NCBI RefSeq assembly: GCF_003387475.1
Contig: NZ_QUNO01000007.1
Span: 186,001-250,000 of the forward strand
Direction: 5' to 3'
Length of the DNA: 64,000 bases
Source: Kutzneria buriramensis
GTDB lineage: Bacteria; Actinomycetota; Actinomycetes; Mycobacteriales; Pseudonocardiaceae
This document shows, piece by piece, positions 1 through 9,095 of the stretch; within the stretch, counting starts at the first letter, position 1, and every line of letters starts with the position of its first letter. A program made the translations under genes and the position numbers. Below the pieces are notes generated by a model. The model saw only the letters and a program-made list of their open reading frames with translations, was not told the DNA's origin and ran no database searches.

Positions 1-781
1 GCGCGGACTCGGCGAGCGCGGCGCGTGACGTGGTCAGGAAATGCACCGCGCGGTCGACGTCCAATTCGGACAGTGCGGCGACGACACCGCGCAGCTGCAC
101 GGCAAGCAGGGCGAAGGTGGTCTCGAACGCCTGGAGCACGCGGAGGAACATGTACTCGTCGTGCGCGGTGTGGACGGGCAGCACGCTGAGGTCCAGGGCT
201 TGCTGCTCGGCGAACGCGATGTCGGCCCGCACGACCGAGCACACCTGTCTGGCCAGGGCGACGGGTTCGGTGGCCGACAGGCCGCGGTCGAGGCTGAGCC
301 GGCGCAGCGCGGGCTGAATCGCGCGCAGGCCGTGCTTGCACCGCTTGGTGACGAGTTCGGCACTCGGACGCATCTGGGGCAACAGCGTGGTGCGGCGGTC
401 ACCGGCGGCGATCTCGAACGCCAGGGTGTCGGCGATGAGCTGCACGGTCAGCCGGTCACAGCGGGACCGCGCGAACGGCGCCTGGTCCATCGGATCGTCC
501 ACAGCGGGCAGTGGAAGAAGCGAGAGCGCCAGGTAGGTCGGGTAGTCGTACTGCTTGTCCGGCTTGTCCAGCGCCGTGGACAGGAACGCCGAGAGCGTCC
601 GGACATGCGTCCACGGCCCGCGCAGCGTCGGCAGCCGGTCGCGGGCCTCGGCCAGCAGGTCCAGCAGCTCCGTCGGCACGAAATGCTTGCCTACGCTGTG
701 GAAGTGGCGCACGACGGCGTCGTAGGGAAATCTCTTCGGGTCCGGCGCGTGGAGCCAGGACTGTACCTCAGCTGTGAACAT
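1..781 (-). CDS. tryptophan 2,3-dioxygenase-like protein (partial, 3' end outside window)
   Basis: Reads leftwards from ATG at 781; an in-frame TGA two codons upstream fixes this as the most upstream start. About 260 residues are visible and the frame is still open at base 1. The visible part is helical and ends in a segment with HDEYMF, a VLQAFE stretch and alternating Arg/Leu, matching the HDExxF...Q.YE signature of tryptophan 2,3-dioxygenase helices. The first ~200 residues (PYDAVVRHFHSVGKHF, YDYPTYLALSLLPLP) form an N-terminal region not typical of catabolic TDO. Family members oxidise tryptophan to N-formylkynurenine with haem; whether this divergent copy does so is not shown. The long plus-strand frame over the same bases is a GC-rich shadow. 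Confidence 0.62.
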   Translation of the reverse strand, partial: MFTAEVQSWLHAPDPKRFPYDAVVRHFHSVGKHFVPTELLDLLAEARDRLPTLRGPWTHVRTLSAFLSTALDKPDKQYDYPTYLALSLLPLPAVDDPMDQAPFARSRCDRLTVQLIADTLAFEIAAGDRRTTLLPQMRPSAELVTKRCKHGLRAIQPALRRLSLDRGLSATEPVALARQVCSVVRADIAFAEQQALDLSVLPVHTAHDEYMFLRVLQAFETTFALLAVQLRGVVAALSELDVDRAVHFLTTSRAALAESA

Positions 782-911
782 GTGTCGTCACGATCCGATG
801 CCTCGGGCGAAGGGGAGGACCGTGTCCGGGGCGAGCCGGCGCTGGATCTCCACCTGTCGCGGGGTGGTTGACGCCGTGGTACGGCAGGCAGGTCGGGGCC
901 GGCGAGGTCCG

Positions 912-1016
912 CGCGCCGCCGGACACCGGCCGGCGGCGCGTGCGGCGGGAAGTGCTGGCACCGAGGTCGGCGCCGCTCGTGGTTCCGCGAACCGGGTGGG
1001 GAATGGCCTACCCGGT
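912..1016. terminator. two consecutive hairpins downstream of the LuxR-cupin operon
   Basis: Bases 912-922 and 930-940 are an 11-bp perfect inverted repeat with a 7-base loop. Bases 991-997 and 1010-1016 are a second, 7-bp repeat (ACCGGGT/ACCCGGT). Both lie just past the stop of the minus-strand operon that ends at 1025, so they probably end its transcription before the TDO-like gene at 781. The rest of 782-1024 shows nothing else. Confidence 0.5.
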
Positions 1017-1024
1017 GGCCGTTC

Positions 1025-1351
1025 TCACGGCTGGTCGGTCACCTCCACGATGTGGGAGATCCCGGTCGCCGCGTGTGGACCGTAACGCTCCCAAGCCTCG
1101 CGCAGCGTGATTCGGCCGTCCACGCCGATCTCCGGGGTGTTTACCGTGCGCCCGCAGATGACATCGCCGTCCGCGAGCACCATCGTGTATCCCATGTGGA
1201 GTGTCCCGTCCGGACGGCAGGACCCGGTGATCGACCCCCGCCGCACCGGCCCGCCGGCGAACTCCACCCACACGACGTCGTTCTCCTGGTGGTACAGGGC
1301 GATGGTGTCGCTGCCCGGCTTGCGGAACCGCCGGCCGTCGTAGTTGATCAC
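1025..1351 (-). CDS. conserved small protein of the n-acetylglutamate-synthase-like (misnamed) family
   Basis: 108 residues from GTG 1351, which overlaps the TGA of the cupin gene upstream in a GTGA junction, so the start is chosen by translational coupling. The N-terminus reads MINYDGRRFRKP and the body contains YHQEND, WVEFAGGPVRRGS and a closing ERYG...GISHIVEV. This is the pattern of a widespread ~110-residue beta-rich family often mislabelled n-acetylglutamate synthase. It has no acetyl-CoA motif and its biochemical role is unknown. It is the last gene of a LuxR regulator-cupin-small protein chain and may act with the cupin. Confidence 0.65.
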   Translation of the reverse strand: MINYDGRRFRKPGSDTIALYHQENDVVWVEFAGGPVRRGSITGSCRPDGTLHMGYTMVLADGDVICGRTVNTPEIGVDGRITLREAWERYGPHAATGISHIVEVTDQP

Positions 1352-1818
1352 GGCCGCCGCCCGAGGAACTCCTCGGACATGGCGTGGTCCCACCAGATCG
1401 CGTAGTAGGTGAAGTCCTGCTCGCCCTCGTTGACGAGCTGGTGCTCGACGCCGGCGGTCAGCCGCACGATGTCGCCGGCGCCGAACGGATCGCGCCGGCC
1501 GTTGCCGACGAGCTCGCCATGGCCGGCGATGCCGATCATGATCTCGTGCTCGTGGTGGCTGTGCGGATCGGACGCGTCACCCGGTCGCAGCAGGCACCAG
1601 GCGCCGCGGAACGGCGCGTCGAGGCCCGCCCACGGCTGGAGCAGCCTGAGATGCAGCCCGTACGCGCTGGTCAGGTTCTCGTGCTCGGCCCTGCGGAAGT
1701 CCACTTCGCCCATCACCATACCGTCGAGGCTATTCTCGACGGTTTCCCGGCCGATAGGGGATTCGTTCCCCATCGGCGGGGAATCACGCTGCGCGCCAAC
1801 GCAAATCTCTCGAGTCAC
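1348..1818 (-). CDS. single-domain cupin protein
   Basis: The frame gives 156 residues from GTG 1818, which overlaps the stop of the LuxR gene by 4 bp. Internal ATGs at 1773, 1719 and 1713 are alternatives, and homology would favour MGEVDF at 1713. The cupin motif is clear: DPHSHHEHE followed by G(A)GHGE (metal-binding His/His/Glu), then a second motif with EHQLVNEG. Small cupins like this are metal-dependent enzymes or ligand sensors. Its place directly after a response regulator and before a small beta protein suggests a co-regulated trio, but the substrate cannot be read from the sequence. Confidence 0.75.
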   Translation of the reverse strand: MTREICVGAQRDSPPMGNESPIGRETVENSLDGMVMGEVDFRRAEHENLTSAYGLHLRLLQPWAGLDAPFRGAWCLLRPGDASDPHSHHEHEIMIGIAGHGELVGNGRRDPFGAGDIVRLTAGVEHQLVNEGEQDFTYYAIWWDHAMSEEFLGRRP

Positions 1819-2534
1819 CGACGGCCGAGGCCGGCTTCCCTTGCCAGCACTATGGCCTGGGCCCGATCGGCGACGCCGAGCTTGCCGAACACGACCGACA
1901 CCCGGTTGCTGATCGTCTTGGTGGCCAGCGAGAGTTCGCGGGCGATCACCAGGTTGGACTTGCCGGCGGCGATTCCCTCGAGCACATCGCGTTCCCGTTC
2001 GGTCAGCTGCGGGAACGGGTACGGGCCGCGCTCCTGGCGCAACGAGGCCACGAACCGGCCGGCCACCGTGTTGCCCACGATGACGTCGCCGGCCGCGACG
2101 GCGTGGATGGTCCGCAGCAGCTGGCGGGAGCCGGCGTTCTTCACCAGGTAACCGCGTGCACCCGCGTGGATCGCGGACGTGATCGCGTCATCGTCGTCGT
2201 ACGCGCTGAACACCAGCACGCCGGTGCCCGGCGCGACCCGCAACAACTGCGCGATCAGCACGGTGCGGGAGATCTCGGTCGTGTCGAGGTCGAACACCAG
2301 TACGTCAGGTCTGTGTCTGGCTGCGGCTTCGAGCGCGCGCTGCGCGGTGTCGGCCTCGGCGACCACCACGACCTCGCCGGAGCGCTCGAGCACCGACCGG
2401 ACGTCGCGCCGCGCGGCCGCCTGGGAGTCGGCGACCACGACGGAGAGTGAAGCGGTGACACTGGGTACTATTTCCAGCGTCCGCACGCTATCCTGTTCAT
2501 CTGGAAGCTCTGCACCACGCGCCTGAGGGCTCAT
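1815..2534 (-). CDS. NarL/FixJ-type response regulator
   Basis: 239 residues. A receiver domain spans roughly residues 30-150 and a LuxR-type helix-turn-helix residues 175-235 (LTERERDVLEGIAAGKSN, then KTISNRVSVVFGKLGV). The likely phospho-acceptor is Asp82 (VLVFDLD) and the conserved Lys is Lys132 (YLVKNAG). The usual acidic pair at the end of strand 1 is Ala-Asp (VVVADS) instead of Asp-Asp, so Mg2+ binding and phosphorylation may be weakened. There is no histidine kinase next to it, which makes it an orphan. It heads a chain of three genes with 4-bp overlaps and probably controls its own operon. Confidence 0.85.
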   Translation of the reverse strand: MSPQARGAELPDEQDSVRTLEIVPSVTASLSVVVADSQAAARRDVRSVLERSGEVVVVAEADTAQRALEAAARHRPDVLVFDLDTTEISRTVLIAQLLRVAPGTGVLVFSAYDDDDAITSAIHAGARGYLVKNAGSRQLLRTIHAVAAGDVIVGNTVAGRFVASLRQERGPYPFPQLTERERDVLEGIAAGKSNLVIARELSLATKTISNRVSVVFGKLGVADRAQAIVLAREAGLGRR

Positions 2535-3496
2535 GTCTCTCTCCCCACAGAGAATCGGACAGTTCCGGGAATCCGCGTGTCATCCCGATCTTCCAGCTTG
2601 AGTGAAGAATTCAGCCGCCACAACGGCTTTATGGATGCATCATGGGGCACCGGCGGTTTTCCCTCGGGGGTGGTCGACTCGGTTTCGTTGATGACTCAAC
2701 GAAGTCGAGCGATACTTGCCTGATCGGCGGAGCCGAATTCGCGCCACCGGTCGTCGGTTCGGAATGGACACCCCGAGTCCACGCGCGCCGAGTGCCCGGT
2801 CGGGCGACGTGCCAGCTGGGGCCGCCGCCGTGTGCGCGTCCCGGACAGCGTCCGGATAGGACGGAGGCCGGGTCGAGTGATCACCCGCGGATCCGGCGGT
2901 GATCTTGACTGGATGGGCGCGATGGCCTCTGGGGCAAGACTTCGCGGTCATCGGGGCACGGCGACCCTCGATGTGATCAGGCGGCATGGGCGTAGGTTCG
3001 GCCGCCGATCGGCGTAGTGGGGAGTGCGCTTCGACGCGTCGGGACGATGCGAGTCGGCGTCGGGTCAGTGCTCCGGAGAAGTGGCGGCGGTCGGCCGGGC
3101 GTGCACCGGCGGCTGCATCTTCGGGCGGTCGAGCGGGCACAGTGACCCGCTCGGCATCGCCGGCCGGGCGTCGTCGGCCGAACGGCGGTGCGATCCTGCC
3201 CGAGTTGTCGGCGCGGCCATCGGCAAATGCGCCTCGACCTGGACATCAGGGCATCGCCGGCCGGCGAGTCGACGTCGACCCGGACGTCGGCAGGGTCCTC
3301 GGGCCGGTTGCCGACCGCATGCGACCGGTCGCTGTTCGTCGCACCGGCCGTCCGGCGCCACGCTTCGTGACGTCTTTGTGATCGTTTCTCGGTGGCCATG
3401 ACGGTTTGGTGGCTTACTTTCACCGGCCTCGATCGGCAAGATGTCCGCACATCGCGTGACTGGCCTGCCCATGATGTGGCTTGAGGGAGGAAGTCG
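2535..3496. other. gene-poor stretch between the LuxR operon and the ABC importer
   Basis: About 960 bases with several open frames on both strands, but none has a convincing start, ribosome site, domain or biased third-position GC. It must contain the promoters of the minus-strand LuxR operon and of the plus-strand importer. I see no RNA gene, repeat array or recognisable gene remnant in it. Confidence 0.5.
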
Positions 3497-5113
3497 ATGT
3501 TCATACGGAAGGCTGCGCTGGTGTCACTCCCGGTCGCCGTCGCTCTGCTGGCCGCCGGCTGCGGAGGAGGCGGCGGCTCGACCGCCTCGTCGGACAACTC
3601 CGACGGCACGGTCACCATCTACGAGACCGAACCGCAGAACCCGTTGACGCCCGGGAACATCAACGACGCCGGCGGCATCAAGGCGCTCGACGAGCTGTGG
3701 GCGGGACTGGTCGGCTACGACCCCGACACCGCCAAGCCGTACAACCTGATGGCCGACTCGATCACCTCCTCGGACGCCAAGGTGTACGACATCAAGATCA
3801 AGCAGGGCTGGAAGTTCCACGACGGCACCACGGTCAAGGCCAAGAACTTCGTGGACGCCTGGAACTACGCGGCCTACGGGCCCAACGCGCAGCTGAACGC
3901 GGACTTCTTCAGCCAGATCCAGGGCTTCTCCGACGTGCACCCCGAGGACGCCAAGGCGCAGCCGACCGCGAAGACGATGTCCGGCCTGAAGGTGCTCGGC
4001 GACTACGAGTTCCAGGTCACCCTCAGCGCGCCGTTCTCGGTGTTCCCCACCAAGATCGGCTACGAGGGTTTCGACCCGATGCCCGACTCGTTCTTCACCG
4101 ACCCGGCCGGCTTCGCCAAGAAGCCGATCGGCAACGGCCCGATGAAGTTCGTCTCGCAGACCGCCAACCAGGACATCAAGCTGACCCGGTTCGACGGCTA
4201 CCAGGGCCAGGACGCGGTCCACTTCAAGGACCTCGACCTCAAGATCTACTCCGACCTGGACACCGCGTACAGCGACCTCCAGTCCGGCCAGCTGGACTTC
4301 ATGGAGTTCATGCCGCCGGCCGCGCTGGTCGGCGACAAGTACAAGACCGACCTCCAGGGCCGCAACCTGGACGCCGGCCTGATCGACATCGACGCCGTCG
4401 CGCTGCCGTCCTACGTGCCGGGTTACGACAACCTGGACCTGCGCCGGGCGATCTCGCTGGCGATCGACCGCGACACCATCATCAAACAGGTGCTCAACAA
4501 CGCCTACACGCCGGCGACCAGCTTCTTCTCGGCGCACCTGGACGGCAACACGCCGAACTCCTGCACGTACTGCAAGTTCGACCCGACGCAGGCCAAGGCG
4601 CTGTTCGCGAAGTCCGGCTTCACCGGCAAGCTCACCATCGCGTCCAACTCCGACGGCGGGCACAAGGAGGCGATGACCGCGATCTGCAACAGCATCGCCA
4701 AGACGCTCGGCGTGCCGTGCGACTTCGTGCCGCAGGCGAGCTTCGGCCAGTTCCGGTCGATGATCACCTCGCACCAGGCCACCGGCATGGTGCGGTCGGA
4801 CTGGGGCGCGGACTACCCGTCGATCGAGGACTTCCTCAACCCGATCTTCAAGACCGGGGCCTCCTCCAACGACGCGGTGTACTCCAACCCGAAGGTGGAC
4901 GCGCTGCTCACACAGGCCGACTCGACGGCGGACAAGGACGCCGCCGTGAAGCTGTACCAGCAGGCCGAGAAGCTGGTCGAGGCGGATCTGCCGAAGATCC
5001 CGCTGTGGAACGAGAAGGGCACCGGCGGCTACTCCAGCCGGCTCAGCGCGGCCAAGCTGAGCTGGAAGCGCCAGCCCGACGTCTCGTCGTTCCGGCTCGC
5101 GCCGACCAGCTGA
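3497..5113 (+). CDS. oligopeptide-type ABC transporter substrate-binding lipoprotein (SBP family 5)
   Basis: 538 residues from ATG 3497, preceded by a strong GAGGGAGGAAG site. A lipoprotein signal peptide ends in the lipobox AAGC with Cys22 as the lipidation site, followed by a Gly/Ser-rich linker. The mature part has the family 5 layout: TVTIYETEPQNPL, then KQGWKFHDGTTVKAKNF, a GNGPMKF motif and a late WGADYPSIEDFLNP segment. Family members capture peptides, opines, nickel chelates or glycans outside the membrane; the ligand is not predictable here. It is the first gene of a complete importer. The GC-rich hairpin after it probably keeps its mRNA more abundant than the downstream genes. Confidence 0.9.
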   Translation: MFIRKAALVSLPVAVALLAAGCGGGGGSTASSDNSDGTVTIYETEPQNPLTPGNINDAGGIKALDELWAGLVGYDPDTAKPYNLMADSITSSDAKVYDIKIKQGWKFHDGTTVKAKNFVDAWNYAAYGPNAQLNADFFSQIQGFSDVHPEDAKAQPTAKTMSGLKVLGDYEFQVTLSAPFSVFPTKIGYEGFDPMPDSFFTDPAGFAKKPIGNGPMKFVSQTANQDIKLTRFDGYQGQDAVHFKDLDLKIYSDLDTAYSDLQSGQLDFMEFMPPAALVGDKYKTDLQGRNLDAGLIDIDAVALPSYVPGYDNLDLRRAISLAIDRDTIIKQVLNNAYTPATSFFSAHLDGNTPNSCTYCKFDPTQAKALFAKSGFTGKLTIASNSDGGHKEAMTAICNSIAKTLGVPCDFVPQASFGQFRSMITSHQATGMVRSDWGADYPSIEDFLNPIFKTGASSNDAVYSNPKVDALLTQADSTADKDAAVKLYQQAEKLVEADLPKIPLWNEKGTGGYSSRLSAAKLSWKRQPDVSSFRLAPTS

Positions 5114-5120
5114 ACCGGAA

Positions 5121-5146
5121 GCCGGCCGGCCGCCGCGCCGGCCGGC
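5121..5146 (+). promoter_or_regulatory. intercistronic hairpin between binding protein and permease
   Basis: GCCGGCCGG at 5121-5129 pairs perfectly with CCGGCCGGC at 5138-5146 around an 8-base loop. There is no T-run, and the downstream permease follows on the same strand after a GAGGAGCTCG ribosome site. Such hairpins commonly stabilise the upstream binding-protein message or attenuate read-through to the membrane subunits. Confidence 0.5.
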
Positions 5147-5171
5147 TCCCGCCACCTCGTGAGGAGCTCGA

Positions 5172-6071
5172 ATGGGTCGCTACGTGCTGCGGCGGCTGCT
5201 CCAGCTGATACCGGTCTTCCTCGGCACCACGTTCATCATCTACACGCTGGTCTGGGCCATTCCGGTCGACCCGTTCGCCGGCAAGTGCGGCCAGCGGCCG
5301 TGCCCGCCCGCCTATGTCGCCGCGATGCGCGCGAAGTTCAACCTCGACGACAACCTGTTCGTCCAGTACGTCAAGTACCTGGGGCGGCTGTTCACCGGGG
5401 ACTTCGGCCAGACCTTCTCCGGCACCGACGTCAGCACGCTCATCGCCAACGCCTACCCGATCACCGTCCGGCTCGCGGTGGTCGCGCTGGTCATCGAGGC
5501 GCTGGTCGGCATGACCGCCGGCGTGCTGACCGGCCTGCGCAAGAACGGCTTCGCCGACAACCTGGTGCTCGTCGCCACCCTGATGCTGATCTCGCTGCCG
5601 GTGTTCGTCACCGGCTACATCCTGCGCGGCCTGTTTGGCACCCCGCGCGGCACCTCGTTCGTCGACCTGATCGTGCCCGGCATCGTGCTGGGCAGCCTGT
5701 CCATGGCGTACGTCTCCAGACTGACCAGGACTAGCATCGCGGAGAACAGACGCGCCGACTTCGTGCGCACCGCGATCGCCAAGGGCCTGCCCACCAGCCG
5801 GGTCGTCGGCGTGCACCTGCTGCGCAACTCGGTGATCCCGGTGATCACGTTCCTCGGCACCGACCTCGGGGCGTTGATGGGCGGCGCGATCGTCACCGAG
5901 GGCGTGTTCAACATCCGCGGCATCGGCGGCCTGGTGTTCACCAACATCCAACAGCAGCAGGGGGTCGTGGTCACCGGGGTGGTCACCCTGCTGGTGCTGG
6001 TGTACCTCGTGATGAGTCTCGTCGTCGACCTCCTCTACGCCGTACTCGACCCGAGGATCCGCTATGAGTGA
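5172..6071 (+). CDS. ABC transporter permease, DppB/OppB type
   Basis: 299 residues. It begins MGRYVLRRLLQLIPVF, the hallmark first helix of DppB-like permeases, and has about six membrane helices. The EAA loop is present as DFVRTAIAKGLPTSRVVGVHLLRNS near residues 195-220, where the ATPases dock. A periplasmic loop between helices 1 and 2 carries two cysteines (KCGQRPC). Its 3' end overlaps the next permease by 8 bp (ATG at 6064), indicating coupled translation. It forms the membrane channel with the DppC-like subunit. Confidence 0.92.
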   Translation: MGRYVLRRLLQLIPVFLGTTFIIYTLVWAIPVDPFAGKCGQRPCPPAYVAAMRAKFNLDDNLFVQYVKYLGRLFTGDFGQTFSGTDVSTLIANAYPITVRLAVVALVIEALVGMTAGVLTGLRKNGFADNLVLVATLMLISLPVFVTGYILRGLFGTPRGTSFVDLIVPGIVLGSLSMAYVSRLTRTSIAENRRADFVRTAIAKGLPTSRVVGVHLLRNSVIPVITFLGTDLGALMGGAIVTEGVFNIRGIGGLVFTNIQQQQGVVVTGVVTLLVLVYLVMSLVVDLLYAVLDPRIRYE

Positions 6072-7020
6072 CCCAACGGTGGCCGCCGGCGAGCCGATGC
6101 TGGAACCCGGCGCCGACCTCGGCCGGGACGACTCGGGACGGCGCCAGGACCGGCCGCGCAGCCTTGGCGGCGACGCCTGGCACGAGTTGCGCCGCAAGCC
6201 GACGTTCGTGGTGTCGATGGTGATCATCCTGATCGTCGTGCTGATGGCGGCCTTCCCTTGGCTGTGGACGCACGTCGACCCGAACGCCGCCGACCTCAGC
6301 CGCGTGCGGCAGGGCCCGTCGGGGCAGGCGTGGTTCGGCTACGACGTGCAGGGGTCCGACGTGTTCGCCCGCGTGATCTACGGGACGCGGGCCTCGCTGC
6401 TGGTCGGCGTGCTGTCCACCGTGGGGGCGGTGGTCATCGGCGGGATCGTCGGCATCCTCGCCGGCTACCACGGCCGGCTCACCGACAGCGTGCTGTCCCG
6501 GTTCGCCGACATCTTCGCCGGGATGCCGTTCGTGTTGGGCGCGATCGTCATCCTGATGACGTTCAACGCGCCCGGCAGCAATCCCGGCGAGGTGCGGATC
6601 GTCACGCAGGTGGTGCTGTCCATCGCGGTGCTGTCCTGGCCGGTGGCCATGCGCATCATGCGCGCCGCCACCCTCGTCGCCAAGCAACAGGACTACGTCA
6701 AGGCGGCGCGGGGCCTCGGCGCCGGGCCGCTCCGGATCATCGTGCGGCACCTGCTGCCGAACACGGTCGCACCGGTGCTGGTGTACGCGACGATCTCGTT
6801 GGGCGCCAACATCGGCGCCGAGGCGACGCTGTCCTATCTGGGCATCGGCCTGCGGCCGCCGGTCGTGTCGTGGGGCGTGATGATCAGTGATGCCAAGGAC
6901 TACTTCACGGTCGCGCCGCACATGCTGCTCTTCCCGGCCGCGTTCGTCAGCATCACCGTGCTGGCGTTCGTGATGCTCGGCGACGCCGTCCGCGACGCCT
7001 TCGACCCGAAGTCCCGTTAG
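6064..7020 (+). CDS. ABC transporter permease, DppC/OppC type
   Basis: 318 residues. An N-terminal cytoplasmic arm of about 40 residues is followed by a first helix (FVVSMVIILIVVLMAAFPWL) and the usual OppC_N layout, including WFGYDVQGSDVFARVIYGTR, which is diagnostic of the family. The EAA loop is QDYVKAARGLGAGPLRIIVRHLLPN. The start overlaps the DppB-like gene by 8 bp. It pairs with that gene to build the transmembrane path of the importer. Confidence 0.92.
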   Translation: MSDPTVAAGEPMLEPGADLGRDDSGRRQDRPRSLGGDAWHELRRKPTFVVSMVIILIVVLMAAFPWLWTHVDPNAADLSRVRQGPSGQAWFGYDVQGSDVFARVIYGTRASLLVGVLSTVGAVVIGGIVGILAGYHGRLTDSVLSRFADIFAGMPFVLGAIVILMTFNAPGSNPGEVRIVTQVVLSIAVLSWPVAMRIMRAATLVAKQQDYVKAARGLGAGPLRIIVRHLLPNTVAPVLVYATISLGANIGAEATLSYLGIGLRPPVVSWGVMISDAKDYFTVAPHMLLFPAAFVSITVLAFVMLGDAVRDAFDPKSR

Positions 7021-7030
7021 GAGGGCGGCA

Positions 7031-8080
7031 TTGTCCACCGTGTACGACGGAGAGTCCGGGGAATTCGTGCCACCGCAGGAGATCGCCGCCGCGCAGGACG
7101 AATCGCTGCTGCAGGTGCTCGGGCTCCAGGTGGAGTTCCGCACCCGCGACGGCGTCGCCAAGGTGCTCAACGGCGTCTCCTACCACGTCAACGCCGGCGA
7201 AACCCTTGCGGTGCTGGGGGAGTCGGGATCCGGGAAGAGCGTCACCGCGCAGGCGATCATGGGCATCCTGGACACGCCGCCGGCGTTCGTCACGGGCGGC
7301 TCGGTGACGTTCAAGGGTGAGGAGCTGCTGACCGCGTCCGCCGAGCGTCGTCGGATGGTGCGCGGCGAGGGCATCGCGATGATCTTCCAGGACGCGCTGT
7401 CCGCGTTGAATCCGGTGTTCACCGTGGGCTTCCAGATCGCCGAACAGCTGCGGCTGCGGCGCGGCATGGGCAAGGCCCAGGCCCGCGCCGCCGCGATCGA
7501 GCTGCTGGAGCAGGTCAGGATCCCGCACGCGGCCGGGCGGTTCGGGGACTACCCGCACCAGTTCTCCGGCGGCATGCGGCAGCGTGTCATGATCGCGATG
7601 GCGCTGGCGCTGGACCCCGAGGTGCTCATCGCCGACGAGCCCACCACCGCGCTCGACGTCACCGTGCAGGCGCAGATCATGGACCTGCTCGCGGAGATCC
7701 AGCGTGAGCGGGCCATGGGCCTGGTGCTGATCACCCACGACCTCGGCGTCGTCGCCGAGGTGGCCGACCGGATCGCGGTGATGTACGCCGGCCGGATCGT
7801 GGAGTCGGGCGGGGCCCGGGAGATCTACCGCCGGCCCGGTCACCCGTACACCGTCGCGCTGCTGGAGTCCCTGCCCCGGCTGGACCTCAAGGGACAGCAG
7901 CTCAACACCATCAAGGGCCTGCCGCCGAGCCTGACCGACATCCCGCCGGGCTGCCCGTTCCACCCGCGCTGCCGGCTGGCGCAGGACATCTGCCGGCGGC
8001 AGGTGCCGGAGCCGGTGCCGCTCGACGCCGCCCGGTCCAGCGCGTGCCACTTCACCGGGGAGCTGATGGACCGTGTCTGA
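7031..8080 (+). CDS. ABC transporter ATP-binding protein, DppD/OppD type
   Basis: 349 residues from TTG 7031, ten bases after the permease stop and preceded by GGAGGGCGG; no ATG or GTG fits better. Walker A is GESGSGKS at residues 63-70, the ABC signature FSGGMRQRV, and Walker B VLIADEPT. The C-terminal extension has the oligopeptide-transporter signature [10 protein letters not shown] with further cysteines, which in some relatives bind an Fe-S cluster. It forms the nucleotide-binding pair with the next gene. Confidence 0.92.
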   Translation: MSTVYDGESGEFVPPQEIAAAQDESLLQVLGLQVEFRTRDGVAKVLNGVSYHVNAGETLAVLGESGSGKSVTAQAIMGILDTPPAFVTGGSVTFKGEELLTASAERRRMVRGEGIAMIFQDALSALNPVFTVGFQIAEQLRLRRGMGKAQARAAAIELLEQVRIPHAAGRFGDYPHQFSGGMRQRVMIAMALALDPEVLIADEPTTALDVTVQAQIMDLLAEIQRERAMGLVLITHDLGVVAEVADRIAVMYAGRIVESGGAREIYRRPGHPYTVALLESLPRLDLKGQQLNTIKGLPPSLTDIPPGCPFHPRCRLAQDICRRQVPEPVPLDAARSSACHFTGELMDRV

Positions 8081-9080
8081 GCCGATTCTCGAGGTGACCG
8101 ACCTGGTCAAGCACTTCCCGGTGCAGGTCGGCGTGCTGTTCAAGCGCACCGTCGGGCACGTCCGGGCGGTCGACGGTGTGTCGTTCTCGCTGGCCCGGGG
8201 CGAGACGCTCGGCGTGGTCGGCGAGTCGGGGTGCGGCAAGTCCACCCTCGCGCAGGTGCTGATGCGGCTGGAACGGGCCACCTCGGGGTCGGTGACGTTC
8301 GAGGGCCGTGACATCTTCTCGTTGCGGGGGCAGGAGCTCCGGCGGCTTCGCCGGGACGTCCAGATCGTGTTGCAGGACCCGTACACCTCGCTGAACCCGC
8401 GGATGACCGTCGGCGACCTGGTCGGGGAGCCGTACGAGATCCACGCCGACGTCGCGCCCCGGGGCGAACGCCGGCGCAGGGTGCAGGAGCTGCTGGAGCT
8501 GGTCGGGCTCAACCCGGAGCACATCAACCGCTACCCGCACCAGTTCTCCGGCGGGCAGCGGCAGCGCATCGGCATCGCCCGCGCGCTCGCGCTGCGGCCC
8601 AAAGTGATCATCTGCGACGAGCCGGTGTCCGCGTTGGACGTGTCCGTGCAGGCCCAGGTGATGAACCTGCTCGGCGAGCTCCAGACCCGGTTCGACCTGT
8701 CGTACGTGTTCATCGCGCACGACCTGTCCGTGGTGCGGCACCTGTCCACCCGGGTCGCCGTGATGTACCTCGGCAAGATCGTCGAGATCGGCACCGACGA
8801 CCAGATCTATGAGCACCCCACGCATCCCTACACCCAGGCGCTGCTGTCCGCGGTGCCGCTGCCCGATCCCGAGCAGCGCGGCCGGCGCGAAGTGATCCGG
8901 CTGACCGGGGACGTGCCCAGCCCCGTCGATCCGCCGTCCGGCTGCCGGTTCCGGACGCGGTGCTGGAAGGCCCAGGACCTCTGCGCGCAGGAGGAGCCGC
9001 CGCTGGTGGACCGGCTGGGCCATCCGAGCGCCTGCCACTTCGCCGAGGAGCGTCCCCGGATCGTGCCGACCTCGGCGTGA
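8073..9080 (+). CDS. ABC transporter ATP-binding protein, DppF/OppF type
   Basis: 335 residues from GTG 8073, overlapping the previous ATPase by 8 bp. It contains VKHFPV near the start, Walker [10 protein letters not shown], signature [15 protein letters not shown], Walker [13 protein letters not shown] and the C-terminal oligopeptide motif [10 protein letters not shown]. It completes the importer, and all five genes read in one direction as an operon. Nothing downstream on this strand appears to belong to it; the next gene converges. Confidence 0.92.
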   Translation: MSEPILEVTDLVKHFPVQVGVLFKRTVGHVRAVDGVSFSLARGETLGVVGESGCGKSTLAQVLMRLERATSGSVTFEGRDIFSLRGQELRRLRRDVQIVLQDPYTSLNPRMTVGDLVGEPYEIHADVAPRGERRRRVQELLELVGLNPEHINRYPHQFSGGQRQRIGIARALALRPKVIICDEPVSALDVSVQAQVMNLLGELQTRFDLSYVFIAHDLSVVRHLSTRVAVMYLGKIVEIGTDDQIYEHPTHPYTQALLSAVPLPDPEQRGRREVIRLTGDVPSPVDPPSGCRFRTRCWKAQDLCAQEEPPLVDRLGHPSACHFAEERPRIVPTSA

Positions 9081-9095
9081 GTGCCCACCGCGGAC

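Noticed and set aside
41-871. 276-codon plus-strand open frame at the window start
   Set aside because: Gln/Arg/Gly-rich shadow of the minus-strand dioxygenase-like gene, which has recognisable motifs and better third-position bias.
2640-3618. Several open frames on both strands in the gap before the ABC importer
   Set aside because: Arg/Pro/Ala-rich composition, no ribosome sites or domains, and mutual overlap; the minus-strand frame even enters the importer gene.
3524-5155. 543-codon minus-strand frame opposite the substrate-binding protein
   Set aside because: Antisense shadow; Val/Arg/Gly-rich with no domain, while the plus strand has a full lipoprotein.
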